From Isoetes taiwanensis (taxonomy: Eukaryota; Streptophyta; Lycopodiopsida; Isoetales; Isoetaceae): 64,000 bases of DNA. The position numbers were made by a program, and so were the translations under genes. This document shows, piece by piece, positions 1-10,719 of the stretch (position 1 is its first letter; each line of letters starts with the position of its first letter). The stretch lies in NCBI GenBank assembly GCA_021234155.1, contig JAJEKV010000045.1:10362631-10426630 (forward strand), read 5' to 3'. The notes beneath the pieces are model-generated. The model did no database searches. It was given only the letters and a program-made list of their open reading frames with translations, and had not been told where the DNA came from.

Positions 1-417
1 TGTTTAAGGTCCAAAATTAGTTTAACTTTTTCTGTTATTTCTTTACTTGCATACATGAATGGCATGTTGGAGGTGTATATATCCATGTAGCTTAGATGCA
101 TTGAATGGGAGGGAAATTCATAATTGGGATGGGAGGCTTCTCTTTACCAAATTGAATGGGAGGCTTCTCTTTACCAAATTAGGCACCATTGCATATAAGG
201 GACCACCTAGATAGTCAGTGCATATTTTTATTGAATAATATCCGTATCTATGATTTGCATGTAGTGTAGTTTTGAAAGCTATTAAGATGCTCAAGATGCC
301 CTTTTGTATCTATGATCTGCATGTACTTTTGTATATCTTTATTGGTGTTTGTTTCTAGGCAGTAATGGATAGCAATTGGCAAATTACTCAAGAGTATATA
401 TCTTTTGCTGAGATGTG
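1..417. other. left flank of nested retrotransposons
   Basis: AT-rich non-coding sequence with no recognisable gene. A 23-bp segment is directly repeated at 131-153 and 158-180. The last 57 bases before the insertion (366-422) are open in one frame. They join, once the E1 insertion is removed, to the open frame at 21009. Confidence concerns the lack of other features. Confidence 0.5.
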
Positions 418-422
418 CCAAG

Positions 423-445
423 TGTGACGTTCCAGCATAATATAC
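423..445 (+). repeat. E1 5' LTR remnant
   Basis: The first 23 bases match the start of the E1 3' LTR at 6102 and the E2 LTR at 6423. After base 445 the match stops abruptly and the sequence is the AT-rich gag leader. The terminal bases and the target duplication survive, so the deletion happened after insertion. It removed about 1.58 kb of LTR plus the primer-binding site and any cargo. Confidence 0.85.
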
Positions 446-559
446 ATTATATCTATGAATATAAACCATGACCTTAACTATGTTTTCTTTACATATAATT
501 TTGTCCCCACAATTGCATCATCAACAAACCAGTGCAACAACCCAAAAAAAGAACTAATC

Positions 560-1989
560 ATCAGAGTTCAATCTAATTTGCATGCAGCTAGAGCACCTAG
601 GAATGTTGAGGAATAAGGACAACGTGAACAAGAGCGTACTCCACCAAGGCGTTTCCAGCCAAGAAATCTGTACCAAGAGTTTGATGCAGCAACACCAGAG
701 GAAGAGCTATCCCAGATTAGGTCTGGCATTCATGAGATAAGGGCATTGCTGGCAGGAGCACCAACAGGAGGGCAGGATCGGAATGTGCCATTGCCAGAAA
801 CACCAGCCGGCCGAACAGTGCAGCAAAGGAAGAGAAGCCGGAGAAGAAGATCTCCTAGCTCGGGGTCCTCCGACTGTAGCTCAGACTCGAATTCCGGATC
901 AGAAGAGCGGGAGGAGGAGAGACGGGACCGTCGGGAGGATCCAAACTGTGACAGGGGCAGGTCACAATCTGATTATCAGAAGAAGGTTGACTCCGCGCTC
1001 AGCAATGTATGGAAAGCAAGGAAGCTAGAGCAATTCTCAGGGGATAGCAGGTCAGGAATGGAAGCAGAAGCTTGGTTGGATGAGATAAGAGAGTATGGCA
1101 ACGCTTATGGCATGAAGGACAAGGACAAAGGTAGAGTAGCTACAGCCAACCTGAAGGGAGCAGCAACGCCAAAGCACGTGGACTAAGCAGGGATAGTTGC
1201 AGGTTCAAGAAGTTTGCTAAGGCATTCAAGCGTCATTATGTGCCAAGAGAACATAAGTGTCACATGATGCAGCAGTTTTACAGGTTGCAGCAGGGCAACA
1301 AATCAGTTCAGAAGTACACGGAGGAATTCATGAGACTAAGGCTATATGTGCCGAAGTTGAGTGAGAGGCACGCGGGCGAGGGTTATATCGAAGGATTGAA
1401 TGAAGAGATCCGGAAGCTAGTAAGAGCAATAAACCCTAGGACGGTGTCAGAAGCAGAATCCAAAGCAGTCAGCCTGCAAGGAACGCTACCCCAAGAGCAT
1501 GCACCAAGGCAGCAGTATTACCAGGATAAAGGAAAAGGCACAGGAAGTTATAGCCCAAGAGCGGCAAGCCCAGCAGCTAGCAGACCTCAATATAATGCTA
1601 ATTATGGGAAGCAGGGCAATGCAAACTTTGGCAAGCATGACAAGAAACAGGTGACCTTCAAAGAGCAAGGAGGGGATTCCAACTACTCCAAGGCAGTGAA
1701 ACAGTTTTTGCAATCCATTCCCAAAGAGAAAAAGCAGGAGTGCATAGAAAAGCAGCTGTGCTTTAGGTGTTTCCAGCCAGAGCATAGGACAAACAACTGC
1801 CCCTTGGTGATGAACGCGGCACTAGCGGAGATGGGATGGGAGACACCCACGGACGCTGACGAGGAGGACGCACCAGACTATATCCAGGGTGAGTGCCATA
1901 TTTTTGCCGCCATTGACACTGAGAACGCCGAAAGCCAGTATCAAAAGTCATCTCGACAACCGGAAAAGCCCAAGCAAAATCTTTCATAG
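560..1989 (+). pseudogene. gag: E1 gag (frame-disrupted)
   Basis: Structural Gag polyprotein that would form the cytoplasmic particle and bind element RNA. The reading frame is broken: the first part reads at 746-1186 and the rest at 1240-1989 in another frame, with a further stop near 621. The N-terminal part is rich in Arg, Ser and Glu. The C-terminal part carries one CCHC zinc knuckle, CFRCFQPEHRTNNC (C-x2-C-x4-H-x4-C), near 1758-1800, followed by an acidic tail. The last codon is TAG at 1987-1989, just before the protease frame, so pol would have needed a frame change or stop bypass. The parallel region of E2 at 12488 shares the leader and N-terminus. Confidence 0.85.
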
Positions 1990-1991
1990 TC

Positions 1992-4900
1992 TTGATAGAT
2001 ACAGGGAGCACCCATAACTTTGCGTCGCCAAGGATGGTACAGATGTTGAAGCTGAAGCCTTCGAAGTCTAAGCCTAGGCCAGTTGTCTTGGCTAGTGGAG
2101 CAGTTCGACACACAGCAGGGAAGAGGATCAACTTCAACGTAGACTTGCCAGGAATCAATGTAGCACTGGGAGCCGAAGTGATGAACATCGGCAAATATGA
2201 TTTGATAATAGGCATGGAATATCTTGGACCAGCAGGAGCCGTCATTGATTGTGGGGAGCGGAAGGTGAACTTAACAACGCCAAAAGGCAAAATCATTGAG
2301 ATAACAGGTAAGGAAGTCACCCCAATCATGCAATGCATGTCTAGTGAGAAGTTACTTAAATGCATAAGGAAGGAGCAAGTGGCTTATCTTCTTAAACTTG
2401 AGGTCGACAACCAAGAGTCAGAAGAAGAGAAAGAGGCCAAAACATTGAGCAAGCTCCCAAAGCCTATAGCAAAGTTGGTGAAGGAATTCCATGACTTGTT
2501 TCCTGATGAGATCAAGCAGCTTCCACCCTACAGAGGAGTCGAGTGTGAAATAGCACTTGAGCCAGGGACTAAGCCAACAAGCAAGGCGCCCTACAAAATG
2601 TCGACTCAAGAGTTGACGGAATTGAAGAAGCAACTGCAAGAATTGCTAGACCTAGGGTTCATAAGACCTAGTGTCTCTCCTTTTGGAGCGCCTATACTTT
2701 TTATGAAGAAGAAGGATGGAAGCCTTAGGATGTGCATTGACTATCGTCAATTGAATAAGCACACCATAAAAAACAAGTACGCCTTGCCTAGATCAGATGA
2801 TCTCATGGATCAATTGCAGGGAGCGAAAATCTTTTCCAAGATAGACTTGAGGTCAGGGTATCACCAGATAAGAATCAAAGAAGAGGACATCCACAAGACA
2901 GCATTCAGGACAAGATATGGACACTACGAATTCACGGTGATGCCATTCGGTTTGTCGAATGCTCCGGCAACTTTCATGAGGCTCATGAACGACGCGTTCC
3001 GTGAATTCCTAGACTCTTTCATCATAGTCTTCTTTGATGACATTCTAGTTTACAGTAAGTCCCTAGAGGAGCATGCCCAACACTTAAGAAAGGTGCTTGA
3101 AAAGCTAAGAAGGCATCAACTCTTTGCGAAGCTATCCAAGTGCCACTTCGCAACAGAAAGAGTGGAGTACTTAGGGCATGTGATCACAGCAGAAGGCATC
3201 TCCACGGACCTTGCGAAGATCGAAGCAGTGATTGATTGGCCAGCACCGAAGAACACCCATGAAGTAAGGAGTTTCCTTGGCCTAGCAGGATATTATAGGA
3301 AGTTCATCAAGAACTTTGCTAAGGTAGCAACGCCATTGACGGACCTCACCAAAGCGGGAAAGACAAAGGATTGGGCAAGTCGTTGGCAAAAGAAGGCCCA
3401 TACAGCATTTGAGACCTTGAAAGAAGCTTTGACAATAGCGCCAATCCTAGACTTGCCAGATCCAGCCAAAGATAAGCTTGTGGCGACAGACGCTAGCAGG
3501 ATAGCAACAGGTGCAGTCCTCATACAGGAGGAAAGGGTAGTGGCCTATGACGCGAAGAAGATGAATGAGCCAGAGCAGCGCTACCCGACGCATGATCAGG
3601 AGCTTCTGGCTATAGTAAGAGCTTTAAGAATTTGGAGGCACTATCTGTTGGGAAGAAGGTTCCAGCTAGATACGGATCATCAAAGCCTTCAATACATTTT
3701 TACACAACTACTTCTCAATTTGAGACAAAGGAGGTGGATGGAATTCCTCGAAGAATATGACTTCGAGATAATTTATAAGCCATGTAAGCTCAACGTAGTT
3801 GCAGATGCGCTTTCTAGGAAGCCATTGAAGACGAGGACGCATTGCAATGCCATATCAATGCTCACAAGTGAGTATGGCAAGAAGATCGAAGAAACCTTGC
3901 CAATAGATCCCGACTTTAAAGAAGTTTAAGGAAGTCTTTGCAAGGAGGCCAGGACTGATAAGGAAAGGGAGATGTTCAGGCACTATAAGAAAGAGGGTAA
4001 CTTGCTATACCATAAAAACAAATTGTGTGTACCAGAAACTTCAGAAGTAAGGAAGCTAATCCTCCATGATACACACAATAGTCCAATAGCAGGGCATGCA
4101 GGGTTTATGAAGACGTACTTCAAGATTAGAAGTAGCTACTTCTGGCCCGGCATGAAGAAGGAGATAGCAAGGTACATTCGTGAGTGCCAGATATGCCAGC
4201 AAACAAAGGTGGAGCAACTCTGAATCCCAGGAGCCTTGGAGTCGTTGCCAGTGCCAAATGCTAAGTGGGAAGTCATACGCATGGACTTCATTACAGGGCT
4301 CCCAAGAACAGCAAGAGGCAAGGATGCCCTGATGGTGGTGGTCGATAAGTTGTCGAATATGACACACTTCGTGCCGTGCAGGACAACAGATACAGCATTG
4401 GATACTGCCGTCCTATTTATTAAGGAGATTTTTAGACTCCACGGCATGCCGAGGGAGATAATCTCGGATAGGGACTCTAAATTCATGAGTGCTTTTTGGC
4501 AGGACCTATTCACCACCATCCAGATGAAGCTCTCCATGAGCACGGCATATCATCCGCAAACAGATGGCCAGACGGAGCGAACCAATAGGATCATCGAAGA
4601 TATGTTAAGAAACTATGTTTGGAACAAGCAATCTAAGTGGGATGATTTCATCCACTTAGTAGAGTTCGCCTACAACAGTACCAAGCAGGAGTCATCGCAG
4701 ATGTCTCCATTTATGATCAATTATGGGTATCAGTGTCTTACCCTAGATACTTGACATAATCCAGTGTCCAAGGTAGAAGTCTCCCAACAAATGCTTTCGG
4801 AGATGCAAGAGTTGGTGGAGGAGGTAAGAGGTTACCTCCTAGCAGCGAGAAGTAGGCAGAAAAGCATCGCCGACAAGCATAGGACAGTAAGAGAATTTCA

Positions 4901-5384
4901 GGTGGGAGACAAGATGTGGTTGAAGATCAAGGTGAAGCAGGCCAAGCTCCGCATCAGCAATTGCAAGAAGCTTGCTCCAAGATGGGCTGGACCTTTCAGG
5001 ATAACCAAAAGAGTAGGTACCCACTCCTACAAGTTGGACCTGCCAGCACATCTAAAAATCCATAGGGTCTTTCATATAAGTCTCCTAAAGAGGCACACTC
5101 CTAATCCAGAGGAAGTATTGGAGACAACTGAGTTACTGGAAATGACGGACGACCAGCTTGAAATCGTCCCAAAGGTTCTTCTTGACAGGGCTTATAAGAA
5201 GACAAGAAGATCCAAATTTCTCCAATACCTTGTGAAATGGACACACTTACCTGTGGAAGACGCTACGTGGGTACTACAATCAGATTTGGAGAAGCAGTAC
5301 CCCAAATTCATGGAGCAATGCAAGGGTCGGCTCGTCACCGACGTAGTCGACATCGACTCGATAGGTGAGTGGAAGGTAGATTAA
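1992..5384 (+). pseudogene. pol: E1 pol: protease-RT-RNase H-integrase-chromodomain
   Basis: Polyprotein that would process Gag-Pol, copy RNA into DNA and integrate it. Protease has the DTGS active site at about 1995. Reverse transcriptase has the [13 protein letters not shown] region and the FFDDIL catalytic aspartates near 3033. RNase H has the ATDAS motif near 3484. Integrase has an HHCC finger (HDTHNSPIAGH to CQICQQ, 4050-4200) and a DDE core (first Asp near 4283, second near 4467, Glu in GQTERTNR near 4575). A chromodomain (YLVKW, ATWV) lies at about 5185-5340. One frame holds throughout but has three stops: TAA 3927, TGA 4221 and TGA 4752. At the first and third E2 reads TGG. The third is a G-to-A change of the kind methylated DNA accumulates. 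Confidence 0.93.
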
Positions 5385-6088
5385 AAAGTCTACTTCCGTC
5401 CCACGGAAGTAGACGACCTTGAGAGATAAAAGGTCATTCAGGTATGCATTGATAGGAAAGCACATCTAGCCAATGCCTACGACGGGGAGGACTCTATCCT
5501 TCACGCCCAAATATGGGAAGGACGCTATCCTCCACGCCAAAGGCAACTAAAGGTGTAGGCATGAGCGAGCATCCTAGGCATGATAGGGCGCTGTCTCCAC
5601 GGCCACGATGGAAGAAACATAATCTTCCTATGCCGGGAGATATACCTTGCATTCATGTAATTGTATTTAATGGGTGGTTCCCTAACAACCAACCTTTATA
5701 ATAATTAAATGTGTACTAATGTAGTGTTGGACCTGCAGGCCAATAGGAGAATCTAGCGGCAGGAATGTCACACTGCGAAGACTTGCAACACATAATTTTT
5801 GTCATGATGTGTTGTAAGGGAACGACGTGGAACCTTAAGTAGGAAATTTTGGAGCTATGTTAATAATAATGGTATAAGCCATAAAATTTTTGTGAATAAT
5901 AGATGATGAAGTAGAGGACGAAAGAGCCTCTCACTGTAGTACGATATTATACAAGGATATTTTATGATTAATTAAAATATTACCTTGAAGTAATTGCATT
6001 ATAAAATTGTATGTATATTAAATGTGATTGCAGGATATGCAGGTTTCCAAGGTGGGGAGATGCGTGATGCTGAGGACAGCATCAAGTC
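5385..6088 (+). other. E1 3' untranslated region
   Basis: Non-coding tail between the chromodomain stop and the polypurine tract. It matches the corresponding part of E2 (about 17260-18104), including the stretch around the ATTGTATTTAATGGGTGG segment near 5660. No independent gene is supported here. Confidence 0.7.
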
Positions 6089-6101
6089 AAGGTGGGGAGA
6101 A
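6089..6101 (+). other. E1 polypurine tract
   Basis: AAGGTGGGGAGAA lies immediately before the 3' LTR. The identical purine run precedes the 3' LTR of E2 at 18105-18117. This is the standard position for the plus-strand primer. Confidence 0.88.
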
Positions 6102-6422
6102 TGTGACGTTCCAGCATAATATACGCCCCGAATACATATATTATACTGCCACGTCACCCGTACATGTCACGGATGACATGTACTTGGTAGCCGTAATAGG
6201 TTGCACCTAGGGGGCAAGAGTTGCACCTAGGGGGGCAACTTCGAATGTTGTGCATGTTAAATAAACATACACAATTATTAACCCCATGGACCCCATTGCC
6301 AAATGGCTAAACCCCATTTGGCCAATGTTTAAACTAACCCTAAGGGTTTCTATATAAGGGCTTCCCCTTAAACCCTAAACCTTTTCTTCTCTTTGCATTT
6401 AGGGTTTTTCTTGGGCTCCCTT
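6102..6422 (+). repeat. E1 3' LTR, left piece
   Basis: Begins TGTGACGTTCC, matches the first ~320 bp of the E2 LTR, and contains a TATATAAGG promoter motif near 6352. It breaks off exactly where E2 begins. The rest of this LTR resumes at 19718 on the other side of E2. Confidence 0.92.
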
Positions 6423-7999
6423 TGTGACGTTCCAGCATAATATACGCCCCAATACGTATATTATACTGCCACGTCACACATACATGTCACAAGTGACATG
6501 TACTTGAGAGCAGGACAACGTTGCACCTAGGAGCTAAAGGCTGCACCTAGGGGGCAACCTTGGATGTTGGGTATGTAATTAAACATACACAACAAAAGGT
6601 TCCTTCTTCATCCATTTCCAAATGGCTTAAAGCCATTTGCCCATGTGGATGCCCTAACCTAGATAGGGTCTATATAAGGGCTAAAACCCTAGACCCTAGC
6701 TCTCCTTTCACTTTGCCAATTAGGGTTTTCTAGAGCTTCCTTTCCTCTTTCGCATTCAGGGCTTTCCTGGGCCAATTCGGCCAAGGTAAGGTTCGAAATC
6801 GCATTGCCCGGAGCTCGAAAAGTCGGTTTGCACAACAAAGTTCTTTGAGTAGCGGTTTCTTCGACAAGATCGGGGAGCATGGGCCCCGGGGATCGGGGAG
6901 CAAGCCAAGGAGCGGTATCTAGTTGTTACATTTGTGCAAAACCGACTTTTAGGCGGGCAATATGCGGATTTAGTATGTTAGATCATCTCCGGAAGCCTTG
7001 TAGATCCCTAGATCCGAGACTCTAACGAATGAACCTAACATTGGATGTTAAGTAGATAGATTGATATGATTCTCTATCTACGTTACGTGATATTGCATGT
7101 ATTCCACTCTGTGATCTCCTTGTTGTGGGAAGGGGGTAGAGACCAAAAGGTCGTGTAGAAGATGCTCCTAGCATAGCACCTTAGTTCCCACATAAATGCG
7201 GCCCGCGGTGCGGGAGCCCACCGGTCGTGGGTGAAGGGGCAAGGCCGGTTGATAAGGAGGAACTTGTCTCATCGTGGGACCGACCCCTACGGTAGTAAAG
7301 CCTATCGAGGGTCTTTGGTGGCTAGGCTTAATGGCTTGTCTTTTGCGTGTGGGCAAGGTATGAGCTCGACACTTTCGTGGGGTGGTGGATATGACCTTCC
7401 GGTGAGTTCAAGTCGAATAAGGGCGGTGGCCCTCTAGCCGCTACTGAGCATGGATACCTCGGAGGAGAGGCAGCTCTCTTCCGCCTCATCGGGGTTGGGG
7501 AGATGCAACCCGCCAGTAGTAGCCCCTCGGCTATTCACCCGGCACTACGGCCAAGTCCCAACACTTTTCAGCCTACCAAAAAAGTGTGCACGGGAGGGCG
7601 GATGGAGTGGACTACCCTAAGCCATGTTCTATGCCAGCCAAATCCATTGCCATGAATTCGCCCGCAATAAACTCGGAGACTCGGCCGTGGGTCATCCCCC
7701 TTGAGTCTGAGCCCTGGGTAGGAACTCCCCTTGTTATTATTGCTATGAAGGTATTGTTATCTCTGTGATGTTGCTATCTCTATGGTGATTGTATATTGTT
7801 AGTTGTGCTCACGTTTGTTTATTCACGCTTCATGAGATAGGATTAATCTCGATGGAAGACGGGTGAATGACACATCCACTCTTCCCTTTGCCGGCTCGCC
7901 CCATGGGAGTAGAGTGGTGGATGGCCCCCGCCGTACCGCGGGGAATGCTCCTCCGCCGAATAATGACGGGCATCATTATAAGGAGTAGGGGACGCCACA
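6423..7999 (+). repeat. E2 5' LTR
   Basis: 1577 bp, TGTGACGTTCC to GGGGACGCCACA. The termini form an inverted TGTGACGT / ACGTCACA pair (one base changed at the right end here). A perfect palindrome, TACATGTCAC-AA-GTGACATGTA, lies at 6481-6502. TATATAA at 6671-6677 is the likely promoter, upstream of a run of CCCTAGACCC-like repeats. Short apparent ORFs inside it are not conserved between LTR copies. Confidence 0.93.
6671..6677 (+). promoter_or_regulatory. TATA box of E2 5' LTR
   Basis: TATATAA, about 250 bp into the LTR. It is conserved in the E1 3' LTR and the E2 3' LTR (near 18366), which marks it as the core promoter of element transcription. Confidence 0.7.
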
Positions 8000-8001
8000 A
8001 A

Positions 8002-8012
8002 TGGTATCGAGC
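8002..8012 (+). other. E2 primer-binding site, tRNA-iMet type
   Basis: TGGTATCGAGC starts two bases after the 5' LTR. The standard plant initiator-Met primer site is TGGTATCAGAGC. The only difference is loss of a CA inside a CAG, the same type of change seen across E2. This fixes the 5' boundary of the internal region. Confidence 0.85.
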
Positions 8013-8210
8013 ATGATCTTGGCATCCAAGATCGAGCACTGGCCATTTTTCCCTTAGGACTAACAGTAGATTCGAGTCTTGGGGTATAGCCACCCAAGCA
8101 AGAGCTTCGAACAATTGGGAAAATTCCCAATTTCTGGGTAGATTTTAATTCCATGATAGGTTGCTAGTGAAGTATAGCATCTTTCCCAACCTAAATTGCC
8201 AAAAAATAGG

Positions 8211-8284
8211 CCACCCCTCACAGAGTGCGCCCAGCACCGTTCGGTTCGCAAACCGATTCCGCCCAGGCGCACTGTGTGAGTGGT
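8211..8284 (+). repeat. hairpin module 1 (upstream of H3-like cargo)
   Basis: About 74 bp. The left arm CCCCTCACAGAGTGCGCC pairs with the right arm GGCGCACTGTGTGAGTGG (few mismatches). A second inverted pair, around TTCGGTT and AACCGA, lies inside. The same module recurs four more times in E2 cargo, always upstream of a TATA box. Confidence 0.85.
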
Positions 8285-8424
8285 TGACCTTCGTTGACAT
8301 AGTTAGGTGTCCCAATTAATTAAGATAATGGTGTAGTTTGGCTTATTCCCTTAGTTCTAGATAGGTTTGTATGTTATAACACTAAGAAACTCCCTGTAAA
8401 TTGTTAAATAGTCTCGAAAACAGT

Positions 8425-8498
8425 CGACCCCTCACAGAGTGCGCCCAGACCCTTTCGGTTGGTAATCCAATCTGGCCCAGGCGCACTGTGTGAGTGGT
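8425..8498 (+). repeat. hairpin module 2 (upstream of H3-like cargo)
   Basis: Second copy. The same arms are present (CCCCTCACAGAGTGCGCCC and GGCGCACTGTGTGAGTGG) with a diverged loop. It lies about 115 bp before the TATA box at 8614. Confidence 0.85.
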
Positions 8499-8613
8499 GG
8501 GTGTTTTGGAGTATGGTGAACCCAGATGAATGCCTCGTACCTTCGCTAATGCCCTAGTTTGTTTTTTTTTTTCCCATATGAATTGCAGGTCCCAACCCTA
8601 AATTCCACCTCCC

Positions 8614-8620
8614 TATAAAT
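8614..8620 (+). promoter_or_regulatory. TATA box of H3-like cargo gene
   Basis: TATAAAT, 103 bp upstream of the ATG at 8723. Downstream is a leader segment (CGATCTTCAGGCGCCAAAGC) that reappears in slightly altered form after the TATA box of the second cargo gene. Each cargo gene therefore seems to carry its own promoter. Confidence 0.6.
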
Positions 8621-8722
8621 AGAAAAATAGGTTTTCTATTTTATCCCCACCCTTTCCGGAGAACAGCTCGCCCAAGACGACGATCTTCAGGCGCCAAAGC
8701 TCGAAACTTGTCAAACAAAAGC

Positions 8723-9941
8723 ATGGCACGGACGAAACAAACCGCACGCAAGGTTATGCCACCCGTTATGTCGCGCCAGAGCGGGTCCGTCCGGCTGTAA
8801 GGCCGCATTACTGCATAAGCACACATCGAGGAACAGGAGGCACCTGTAGAACCCCCTAACCCTAACCCAGAAGAGCAGGAACAAGTATCGGAGCAGCTCG
8901 ACCGGGAGATGGACTGGCGAGGAATTAAGAAGGAGCCGAGAGGGAGATCTTCGCTGGATGACTAAGAACCGGAACTGTAACTGTGAGCCCGAACCAAGGA
9001 AGGCTAAGAGGAAAAGAGAAGAAAGCCACCAAGAAATCAAAGGCGGGAAAGGCCGCAAAGAAAAAAGAGGAGCGGCGAAGAGGGGAGGGAGGAGAAGGAA
9101 CAGAGGGAGGGTAGAAAGGAGGAAGCGCAAGGAGGAGCCGGAGAGGGTGAGAGCCTAAGAAAGGCAAGACCCCCGAGGTGCCGGGCGAAGAAACCCGAAG
9201 AAGAAGAAGACGGGTCAGAGGGAGTGACCATACAGAGCCGGATCCCGAGAAGCCCCCATCTTCGTCCCGACCAACCCGAGGAGGGAGCGGGAGGACACCG
9301 AACCGGGAGGGCTCGGGGGCCTTCAAACCCAAAGACGGAGGATGAAGACCCCGTGATCAATGCACCGCCCCTATCCTAAATGGTCGCCGCCGGCACCCCA
9401 AATGGGACAAGCACCAAGAAACCAAGGCCGCAGAGGGAGTCTTACGTGCTGAAACGGGATTTGAAGTACCAGGAAGGAGTTGAAGGAGTACACTTCGTAC
9501 ATGAAAATGTACGAAGAATACTCCAAGTACTATAAAGAACACAGGGTGAGGACCATTGAGGGAGGTCGGCCGACGAAAAAAAATACGTTGAAGCCCCCAC
9601 CGGAACAGCCAACCCCTCCGAAGAAGCCAATGAAGAGACCGGCGGACTCAAAATTCGCGAGGGCGGCCCAGGAAATCAAGCACTTCCAGCAGAGCTATGG
9701 CTTCCTCATTCCCAGAGCCCCCTTTGCACGCCTAACGAGGGAGGTTTTGCAGGAGTTCGACCCCTCCAAACGGGTCACGGACGACATGTTGCTTTCGACC
9801 GCAGAGGCGTCCCGGAGCAAAGACATCATTACATTACGAAGACTCATTGCGTGTGCTCAACACGCTAAGAGAGTGACTTGTATGCCCAAAGATATTAGAC
9901 TAGCTCGGTTTATTAAGAAGGAGGGCCCCGAACTATTGTAA
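8723..9941 (+). pseudogene. histone H3-like cargo gene of E2 (frame-disrupted)
   Basis: The ATG at 8723 opens with MARTKQTARK, identical to the canonical histone H3 N-terminus including the K4, R8 and K9 positions. It then departs from H3 and hits TAA at 8798. The same frame continues beyond two stops with an acidic Glu/Pro/Gln segment (about 8828-8964). The middle (8960-9350) is very rich in Lys, Arg and Glu in all candidate frames, like a long histone tail. The H3 fold follows at 9480-9941 in another frame. If one gene, it would encode a roughly 400-residue H3-like protein with an extended tail. The frame breaks may be real or consensus error. Role unknown; inference only: it could place H3-type tails on element chromatin or cDNA. 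Confidence 0.7.
9480..9941 (+). CDS. histone H3-fold domain ORF (153 aa) inside E2
   Basis: Residues 1-57 are a Lys/Pro/Tyr-rich linker. Residues 62-147 align with the H3 core. AQEIKHFQQSYGFLIPR matches the alpha-N region, PFARLTREVLQEF matches alpha-1, AEAS lies at the expected place in alpha-2, and HAKRVTCMPKDIRLARF matches loop 2 and alpha-3 almost residue for residue. The distance from the end of alpha-1 to HAKRVT is 34 residues, the same as canonical H3, with no loop-1 insertion of the kind common in CENH3. The ORF ends KKEGPELL. It lies on the element's coding strand, between the primer site and gag. Confidence 0.88.
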   Translation: MKEYTSYMKMYEEYSKYYKEHRVRTIEGGRPTKKNTLKPPPEQPTPPKKPMKRPADSKFARAAQEIKHFQQSYGFLIPRAPFARLTREVLQEFDPSKRVTDDMLLSTAEASRSKDIITLRRLIACAQHAKRVTCMPKDIRLARFIKKEGPELL

Positions 9942-10071
9942 ATGACCTTTTTCTTTGGTATAAGTCTATAATTTTGATAAATAAATAAGTCAAATCGAAG
10001 TTTAAATAGGGTGTATTGCGAATTCTACATTTAGAAATAGCAAAGTTAGGAACAAACCAGGCATTTTGATT

Positions 10072-10142
10072 CCACCCCTCACGAGTCGCCTCAACCCATT
10101 AGGTTTGCAAAACCGATCCCACCTGGCGCCTTGTGTGAGTGA
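10072..10142 (+). repeat. hairpin module 3 (upstream of second cargo gene)
   Basis: Third copy of the module. The arms are shortened to CCCCTCACGAGTCGCC and GGCGCCTTGTGTGAGTGA. The inner GGTTTGCAAAACCGAT palindrome is preserved. Confidence 0.8.
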
Positions 10143-10273
10143 TTGAGCATGGTTTGGTGCCAAATCTTGCCTAAATGCAGAAAGTAGGTATACTATTCGA
10201 CCTAACTCATCCCAGTTAGTAGGAATTGACCCCTAATCTGTCCAAATTGGCCAACGCCGAGTCAAATGGAGCT

Positions 10274-10347
10274 CCACCCCTCACAGAGTGCGCCCAGACC
10301 CATTTGGTTTGGAATTCGATTCCACCCTGGCGCACTGTGTGAGTGGT
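10274..10347 (+). repeat. hairpin module 4 (upstream of second cargo gene)
   Basis: Fourth copy, with the full arm CCCCTCACAGAGTGCGCCC and its partner GGCGCACTGTGTGAGTGG. It is closest in sequence to modules 1 and 2. Confidence 0.85.
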
Positions 10348-10479
10348 CGAACCCCAAACTCCACCACAACTTGCCCAAATAAGGCGAGTAAAGGCTCAAT
10401 CCTATCTATCTCGATGAGATATCCAGGATTATGTCTTTAGTTCTCTAGTTTAGCATCATTAGTGACCTAAAAGAAGAGT

Positions 10480-10555
10480 CCACCCCTCACGCGAGTGCCC
10501 CAACCAGTTCGGTTTGCAAACCGATCCCACCTGGCGCCTTGTGCAGGTGAGTGGT
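10480..10555 (+). repeat. hairpin module 5 (upstream of second cargo gene)
   Basis: Fifth copy. It resembles module 3 in its GGCGCCTTGTG right arm and keeps the GGTTTGCAAACCGAT inner palindrome. It lies about 160 bp before the TATA box at 10714. Confidence 0.8.
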
Positions 10556-10713
10556 CTCGTAAATTCATCCAAGTTGTCCTTAGACGAACCAAAATCATTG
10601 CTTAGGGACCCTTAGGAGCATTTCCAAGCTCAGTTAGCCTATAAATCATACCTCTAGACCCCAGAAAGTCAGAGAATTGTAAACCTAAAATTTTTCCAAA
10701 ATTAGGGTTTTGC

Positions 10714-10719
10714 CTATAA
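10714..10719 (+). promoter_or_regulatory. TATA box of second cargo gene
   Basis: TATAAA in the context GCCTATAAAGGGG, followed after about 60 bp by a leader segment (CGATCCTTAGGGCGCCAAG). That segment is clearly related to the leader of the H3-like gene. The arrangement hairpins, TATA box, leader therefore occurs twice in E2. Confidence 0.55.

Noticed and set aside
9480-9941. The H3-like ORF as a centromeric CENH3
   Set aside because: Loop 1 has canonical H3 length (no insertion) and the N-terminus starts with the standard H3 tail, unlike typical CENH3. Only H3-like is supported.
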